From NCBI GenBank assembly GCA_004556925.1, contig SFFI01000007.1, positions 58,450-122,449 on the forward strand: a stretch of DNA of 64,000 nt, read 5' to 3'. Positions within the stretch are counted from its first letter, which is position 1, and each line of letters begins with the position of its first letter. A program made the translations under genes and the position numbers. Below are positions 60,115 through 64,000 of the stretch, one piece after another. The notes beneath the pieces are model-generated. The model worked only from the letters and a program-made list of their open reading frames with translations, searched no databases and was not told the origin of the DNA. Source of the DNA: Clostridiales bacterium (GTDB lineage: Bacteria; Bacillota; Clostridia; Saccharofermentanales; DTU023).

Positions 60115-61038
60115 TCATGCTGTCGTCCCGGGGCAGGCCTCCGGGCAGGCTAAGGCAGCCAAGGCAATGGAAAGGTATTTCTCCTCAGCGCTTGACCCGC
60201 GGCTGGTTAAAACAATGGGGCAGGCGGCTCCCACAATAAAGCCGGAAAACTTGGCCCCTGCCGTCACCGTGAGGGCCTTAGCCAAGATATTAGCGGCGTG
60301 GATATTGGGCGCCACCAGCACATCGCAGTCGCCCGCGCAAGGGGACTGAAAGCCCTTGTAGTCCGCGATCTCTTTGGACATGGCGCAGTCGTAGGAAATG
60401 GGGCCTTCCACCAGGCAACCCTGGAGCTCTCCCCGCAAGGCCCGCTGCTTGAGCGCATCCGCCTCCAGGGTTTCCGGCATCTTGGGATTGACCTTTTCGA
60501 TACAGGCCAAGACTCCTACCTTGACTTCGGTATAGCCCAAGGCCTGCAGGGTGGTTACCGTGTTCTCGATGATCTCCTGCTTGACCTCTAGGTCCGGGTA
60601 GGTGTTCATACCGCCGTCCACAATGGAGACCAGCTTGTGATAGCCCGGTAGCTCAAAGAGGCCAAAGTGAGACATCCGCCGTCCGGTAGCCAGTCCGCTG
60701 TCCTTACGCACAACTTCTTTTAAGAGAATCGCCGTATCCAGCTTGCCCTTCATGAGGAAGCTGGCCTGGCCAGAAGCCACCAGGTCTACCCCCATACGGG
60801 CTGCTTGCGCCAGGTCTTCCGCAGCTAGGATTTGTCGTTCGGCTGGATCCTGGCCCAGGTCGGTCAGATAGGCCTGGATGGCTGTACAGTCTCCGATATA
60901 TAGAGGCATCACCAAGCCATCCCGGGCTGCAGCTTCGGCAGCCTCCACAGAATGTTGGTCTGCCGCCACCACCGCCATTTTCTTCTGCCTGGCTTGGCCA
61001 GCTTTTTTCTGCAATAAATCTGCAAAAGTCTTATACAT
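60115..61038 (-). CDS. ptb: Phosphate butyryltransferase (Ptb)
   Basis: A 307-residue phosphotransacylase of the Ptb type. Segments: ASGQASFLMKGKLDTAILLK, RRMSHFGLFELPGYHKLVSI, VEGPISYDCAMSKEIADYKG and VAPNIHAANILAKAL. It exchanges CoA of butyryl- or branched acyl-CoA for phosphate. It is divergent from buk, an arrangement that differs from the ptb-buk operon of Clostridium. With iorAB upstream on the same strand it could also act on aryl- or branched acyl-CoA. Confidence 0.92.
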   Translation of the reverse strand: MYKTFADLLQKKAGQARQKKMAVVAADQHSVEAAEAAARDGLVMPLYIGDCTAIQAYLTDLGQDPAERQILAAEDLAQAARMGVDLVASGQASFLMKGKLDTAILLKEVVRKDSGLATGRRMSHFGLFELPGYHKLVSIVDGGMNTYPDLEVKQEIIENTVTTLQALGYTEVKVGVLACIEKVNPKMPETLEADALKQRALRGELQGCLVEGPISYDCAMSKEIADYKGFQSPCAGDCDVLVAPNIHAANILAKALTVTAGAKFSGFIVGAACPIVLTSRGSSAEEKYLSIALAALACPEACPGTTA

Positions 61039-61287
61039 CTTGAACTCCTCCCTGTGCCTGGGCTGGATCTCTATGCCTGGGCTACTCTGTGCCTAACCTG
61101 GCTCTATGCCTAGCATGGTTCCAAGTCCCTAAAGCGAGCATACACTCCACAAAACTCCAGGCGGCCTGCCGGCAGAAAACGCGGTCCGCTACCGGCATGC
61201 ACAAAAAAAACTTGTTTATTTCGTCTTATTTGTGCGCAAAATACCTTATAATTTTAGCAGATAAATCTAGTTAAGGGAGCCATCACG
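61039..61287 (+). promoter_or_regulatory. 249-bp divergent promoter region, ptb/buk
   Basis: A -10 tataat (61247-61252) lies 36 bases before the buk start codon, with only a weak -35 (tcttat, 61224-61229). On the ptb side there are four degenerate direct copies of a tatgcctgggct/gtgcctaacct sequence (61050-61110). No known riboswitch or T-box was seen. Confidence 0.4.
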
Positions 61288-62361
61288 ATGAAGATCTTAG
61301 CCATAAATCCCGGATCCACCTCTACCAAGATTGCCCTCTATGAGAATGAAGACCTGGTTTGGAGGGAAAGTATTGAGCATAGCCTCACAGAGCTGGCCGC
61401 CTATCCCGATATCTATGCCCAGTACCCCATGCGGCTCCAGCTGATCACAGAAGCCATGGCCAAAAATGGTACCGAAATGCAAGACCTGGCCTGCGTGGTG
61501 GGCAGGGGCGGGCCGGCCATGCCATTTAAGGCCGGGGCTTACCAGCTCAATGCGGACCTGGTCCACGTCCTCGCTGACCATCCTAAAAATAGTCATATTG
61601 CGCTGTTAGGTGGGATTTTGGCCTACAATCTCGCGGAAGCAATAGGGATCCCTTCCTTTATTTACGACGCAGTATCCACCGATGAATTTGAAGACGTGGC
61701 CCGCTTTTCTGGCCTCAAATCCATTGAACGGATCTCCGCTGGCCACTATCTCAACATGCGGGCGGCGGCCCGCAAGGTTGCAGCCCGTTTGGGCACAAGC
61801 GTCTACGATCTCAACCTCATCATTGCCCACCTGGGCGGCGGACTCACGATTTCCATCATGCGCAAGGGACGGATTGTCGACCTCATTTCCGATGACGAAG
61901 GCCCCTTCTCTCCAGAGCGGACGGGCGGGCTACCCCTACGCCAGGTTGTGGATATGTGTTACAGCGGCCTGGACAAGGAGACTGTCAAAAAACAACTGCG
62001 GGGCCAGGGCGGACTAGTCTCCTACCTCGGGGTCACCGACCTGCGTCAAGTAGAATACTGGATTGACCAGGGCCAAGACTACCCCCAGAAGGTCTTTGAG
62101 GCCATGACCTACCAGATTGCCAACTTTGTCAGTCACCTGGCCCCCGTGGTTTCCGGCGACCTGCAGGGGATCATCTTTACCGGCGGCATGGCCTACTCCG
62201 ACCGGCTCATGGCCGCCCTCACAGCCAAGGTTTCCTTCCTTGCCCCTGTCTATGTCGTGCCTGGCGAAAATGAGCTTGAAGCCCTGGCCCTTGGCGCCCT
62301 GCGGGTCATGCGTGGTGAAGAAAAGGCCCACATTTACCAGGCTCAAGAAAGCCGGGCTTAA
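61288..62361 (+). CDS. buk: Butyrate kinase
   Basis: A 357-residue acetate/butyrate kinase family enzyme. INPGSTSTKIALYEN is the phosphate-binding start; further motifs are IVGRGGPAMPFKAGAYQLN-like (VVGRGGPAMPFKAGA), IIAHLGGGLTISIMRKGRIV, and IFTGGMAYSDRLM. Length equals the family norm. It phosphorylates ADP from acyl phosphate to give butyrate (or isobutyrate, isovalerate, aryl acids) and ATP. Ribosome site agggag. The last codons coincide with the start of a 15-bp minisatellite, so the C-terminal tail may vary in length. Confidence 0.95.
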   Translation: MKILAINPGSTSTKIALYENEDLVWRESIEHSLTELAAYPDIYAQYPMRLQLITEAMAKNGTEMQDLACVVGRGGPAMPFKAGAYQLNADLVHVLADHPKNSHIALLGGILAYNLAEAIGIPSFIYDAVSTDEFEDVARFSGLKSIERISAGHYLNMRAAARKVAARLGTSVYDLNLIIAHLGGGLTISIMRKGRIVDLISDDEGPFSPERTGGLPLRQVVDMCYSGLDKETVKKQLRGQGGLVSYLGVTDLRQVEYWIDQGQDYPQKVFEAMTYQIANFVSHLAPVVSGDLQGIIFTGGMAYSDRLMAALTAKVSFLAPVYVVPGENELEALALGALRVMRGEEKAHIYQAQESRA

Positions 62362-62502
62362 GGAAGCCAAGTTCAAGGAAGTCCGGCTCAAGAATACCAG
62401 GCTCAGGCAAGCCAGGCTCAAGGAAGTCCGGCTCAAGAATACCAGGCTCAGGCAAGCCAGGCTTAAGGAAGCCATGCTCAAGGAAGTCCGGCTCAAGAAT
62501 AA
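62338..62502. repeat. 15-bp minisatellite, eleven units, across the buk stop codon
   Basis: Eleven contiguous 15-base units of the type caggctcaaggaagt run from the last codons of buk to 62502; a 45-bp higher-order period (62374 and 62419) is evident. Fifteen bases is five codons, so length change need not break frames. The minus-strand open frame over it (many SLACLSLVFLSRTS units) is an artefact of the repeat. Confidence 0.9.
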
Positions 62503-62616
62503 GGCAGCACCCTTATCTCCCTTGCCACAAGACTAACGGTTGGACCTTAGCCCTCCCCTTATCAAGAGCATTTTTCGGAATTTAGGCTTTTCCATCTTAA
62601 GAATGGCATCCGAAGG

Positions 62617-62643
62617 TTAGCACTCTCCTTATTTGAGTGCTAA
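62617..62643 (+). promoter_or_regulatory. CIRCE operator (HrcA binding site)
   Basis: The sequence ttagcactc-N9-gagtgctaa is a perfect CIRCE element. It lies 159 bases upstream of the hsp20 ATG and a possible -10 (tatact, 62694-62699) lies 50 bases past it. HrcA repression released by heat or misfolded protein is expected. hrcA itself is not in the window. Confidence 0.95.
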
Positions 62644-62801
62644 TCTTTAACATTTGTGTCAAAGTCTGCCTAATTACAGTCATAAAGGCTTTCTATACTA
62701 AGTTCAGTTGAAGCGCCAAGGCCCTCAACAAGGCCCGCGCCAAAACGATTGATATAGATTTAAACACCATAAAGAAAGCCACGATATAGGAGGACAAAGA
62801 T

Positions 62802-63236
62802 ATGAGCAGATATGGACTAACACCCTTTGAGGCAAGGAGCTTAGACTTCTTCAATGATTTCTTTAATTTAGAAGATCGCGCCGTTCAGGAAAACCCCTTC
62901 AGCAAGTTGCACGTTGACCTAGAAGAACAAGAGGACAAGTATGTTTTATCCGCAGACCTACCTGGCTTCAGCAAAGATGACATCAGCATCGAATTAGACG
63001 GTGACATGTTGACCATCGAGGCCCATAAGGATGACGCAAAAGAAGAAGAAGGCAAGAATTACATCTATAAAGAACGCCGGTCAGGCTCTTTCACCAGACG
63101 CTTTGACATCTCCGGCATTCGCGCAGATGCCATCCAAGGCGCCTTCAAGAATGGCGTCCTGACCCTGGATCTTCCGAAGAAACAAGAAGATGTCAAAACC
63201 ACCCGTAAGATCGAACTCACCGGCGAGGACGAATAA
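62802..63236 (+). CDS. Small heat shock protein, Hsp20/alpha-crystallin family
   Basis: A 144-residue small heat shock protein. Alpha-crystallin domain about 42-135: KLHVDLEEQEDKYVLSADLP, GFSKDDISIELDGDMLTIEA and the conserved GAFKNGVLTLDLPK near the end (the A-x-x-x-G-V-L motif). A 40-residue N-terminal arm begins MSRYGLTPFEARSLDFFNDF. The C-terminal I-x-I/V motif is weak (KIEL). It holds unfolding proteins as oligomers in the cytoplasm. Strong ggagga ribosome site. Regulated by the CIRCE upstream and ended by a clear terminator. Confidence 0.95.
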   Translation: MSRYGLTPFEARSLDFFNDFFNLEDRAVQENPFSKLHVDLEEQEDKYVLSADLPGFSKDDISIELDGDMLTIEAHKDDAKEEEGKNYIYKERRSGSFTRRFDISGIRADAIQGAFKNGVLTLDLPKKQEDVKTTRKIELTGEDE

Positions 63237-63353
63237 GCAGGGTCTCACCACTGCGTGCACAAGCGCATTGCCCGCGATAGCTAGGGTCATGCCCTTGGTC
63301 AAACGCAATCACCCGTACGCAAGCGCGTTTACCTAACAGTATTCCCTTATAAA

Positions 63354-63405
63354 AAAGGGATCTACACAGTCTCCACGTAAGAGGGGATCTACACAGTCTC
63401 CACCA
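63354..63405. repeat. Direct duplication of ggatctacacagtctccac
   Basis: Two exact 19-base copies (63358-63376 and 63385-63403) sit on a 27-base period in the hsp20 3' untranslated region. Together with cgtacgcaagcg/gcgtgcacaagcg similar sequences upstream, the 170 bases between the hsp20 stop and terminator are repeat-derived and encode nothing. Confidence 0.7.
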
Positions 63406-63406
63406 T

Positions 63407-63442
63407 AAACAGCTCCCGCGGATTGGCGGGAGCTGTTTTACT
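63407..63442 (+). terminator. Intrinsic terminator of hsp20
   Basis: Perfect 13-bp stem aaacagctcccgc (63407-63419) with gcgggagctgttt (63426-63438), loop ggattg, followed by a short T-run. Confidence 0.85.
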
Positions 63443-63479
63443 ATTACATACTTTTTACTTGCATTTTGGTTTTCTTAGA

Positions 63480-63745
63480 TTTCTGGCAAGTTTGCAAGAA
63501 ATGGATGGGTTCCGGCGGCTAAAGCCCCCATAACCTGCAGATTTGCCCTCTTTACCATCCACTAGAAGCAAACTTGCCCGGCGACCCATCCATTAGCTGC
63601 AATTTTGCCCGAGAATAGAAAAAACCGAAACACAAAAGCCCCATCATCCAACTTCTGCATCGGAAAATCCGAAACACAATAGCTCCTACATCCAACTTCC
63701 TCTTTTTTCTTATAAGTTTGCAGATAATGTACATCAGTCGCTCGA
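63480..63745. repeat. Dispersed repeat families 2 and 3, copies near the right edge
   Basis: From 63487 a direct family-2 unit (gcaagtttgcaagaaatgga) appears, then inverted copies at 63555-63635 that match 29140-29225, then an inverted family-3 element at 63705-63742 matching 38874-38914. A fragment of family 3 recurs direct at 63870-63902. The 500 bases between the hsp20 terminator and the IS3 end hold no believable ORF. Confidence 0.65.
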
Positions 63746-63903
63746 TTTTCTACATTCGTTCCTCTGCTTTATACATTTATTCAGTATCAGGCTGGTGTTT
63801 AGTGCATAAAACAAGCGTTTTGAGGGTCAGAGCTCTGATTTTATCGATAAAGCGTCCTCTGTAGCGTGCAAAATCTGCAAACTTGTAAGAAAATCCGGAA
63901 AGG

Positions 63904-63930
63904 GGGGTGCGGACAAAATTTTGGACAGGC
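63904..63930 (-). mobile_element. Right end of an IS3-family insertion sequence
   Basis: The sequence ggggtgcggacaaaattttg lies just beyond the transposase stop codon and against the family-3 repeat (ccggaaa). It has the position and character of an IS3 terminal inverted repeat. The other end lies outside the window, so target-site duplication cannot be checked. Confidence 0.5.
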
Positions 63931-64000
63931 TCATGCGGCAAAGCCCATGGTCCTTCTGTAATCAAGAGGGCTCAAGTTGTTGAGCGAGATCTTGATTCGA
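63931..64000 (-). CDS. IS3-family transposase (OrfB), C-terminal fragment cut by window edge
   Basis: The last 22 residues of an IS3-type transposase are readable on the minus strand: RIKISLNNLSPLDYRRTMGF then AA and TGA (63933-63931). The L-(S)-P-x-x-Y-R ending is typical for IS3 OrfB integrases (rve domain C-terminus). The rest of the gene lies beyond the window. Whether the element is intact cannot be told. Confidence 0.75.
   Translation of the reverse strand, partial: RIKISLNNLSPLDYRRTMGFAA

Noticed and set aside
62014..62496. 160-residue minus-strand ORF rich in SLACLSLVFLSRTS units
   Set aside because: It is the complement of buk plus the 15-bp minisatellite; no ribosome site and no family resemblance.
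63777..63965. 62-residue minus-strand ORF at the right edge
   Set aside because: It lies across the IS end and a repeat, out of frame with the transposase remnant.
1..64000. tRNA, rRNA, tmRNA or prophage genes
   Set aside because: No cloverleaf with a GTTCRA arm, no rRNA-like tract and no phage structural or integrase genes were seen on either strand.

Overview
The window looks like chromosome of an anaerobic, amino-acid- and sugar-fermenting member of the Bacillota (Clostridia-like). Support: strong GGAGG-type ribosome sites, a perfect CIRCE/HrcA operator, a DUF438 plus hemerythrin protein, single-cluster ferredoxin, indolepyruvate:ferredoxin oxidoreductase (iorAB), phosphate butyryltransferase and butyrate kinase, YedF/DUF3343 selenium-type genes, two U32 (TrhP-type) proteins and several FeoB genes. 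Base composition is by eye a little over 50 percent GC. I cannot name the genus. The free solute-binding proteins carry type I signal peptides rather than lipoboxes, which leaves a diderm envelope possible. No tRNA, rRNA, prophage or CRISPR-Cas was found. The only insertion sequence is the 3' end of an IS3-family transposase at the right edge.

Layout. 0-8 kb: ferredoxin and DUF438/HHE/PAS protein, divergent from a Crp/Fnr regulator; a YgjP-type metallopeptidase; a DUF362 ferredoxin; an FtsH-like protease; a radical SAM protein. 8-13.6 kb: a duplicated iron-uptake operon (feoA-feoB-feoA-feoB-Cys-rich protein), one FeoB with an acidic insertion. 13.8-15.3 kb: two-domain PPK2. 15.4-25.7 kb: the most coherent unexplained system. 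DUF3343, YedF and a rhodanese lipoprotein lie on one strand. Divergently there are two TVP38/DedA proteins, a CCG-domain (HdrB-like) protein, a CDP-alcohol phosphatidyltransferase, a YnjBCD-like ABC transporter and a UroD/MtaA-like methyltransferase. This resembles the E. coli ydjXYZ-ynjABCDEF region with additions. 25.8-28.9 kb: nuclease, CapA-like and DMT genes. 29.5-35.8 kb: cobalamin genes (cobD-like, cbiP, cbiA) around an amino-acid ABC transporter; CbiP lacks its glutaminase domain and CbiA lacks the glutaminase cysteine. 35.9-38.1 kb: a U32 pair, one with an apparently broken 5' end.

38.1-39.6 kb is a gene-free, repeat-dense stretch. It holds eight hairpins on a 64-bp period, a 133-bp nested inverted repeat, a dispersed repeat also present near 29 kb, a likely small-RNA gene with its own promoter and terminator, and an 18-bp tandem array. 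39.6-43.1 kb: hydroxyacid dehydrogenase, rhomboid-like membrane protein, aspartase. 43.2-49 kb: oligopeptide ABC operon. 49.2-57.5 kb: AraC regulator and a sugar ABC operon ending in a fused GH65 phosphorylase/beta-phosphoglucomutase. 57.6-62.4 kb: iorBA, ptb and buk, which together give ATP from 2-oxo acids of amino acids. 62.6-64 kb: CIRCE-hsp20, dispersed repeats and the IS3 end.

Short tandem duplications recur in the spacers and at some gene ends, suggesting frequent slippage. All assignments come from reading motifs and context; no database search was run.
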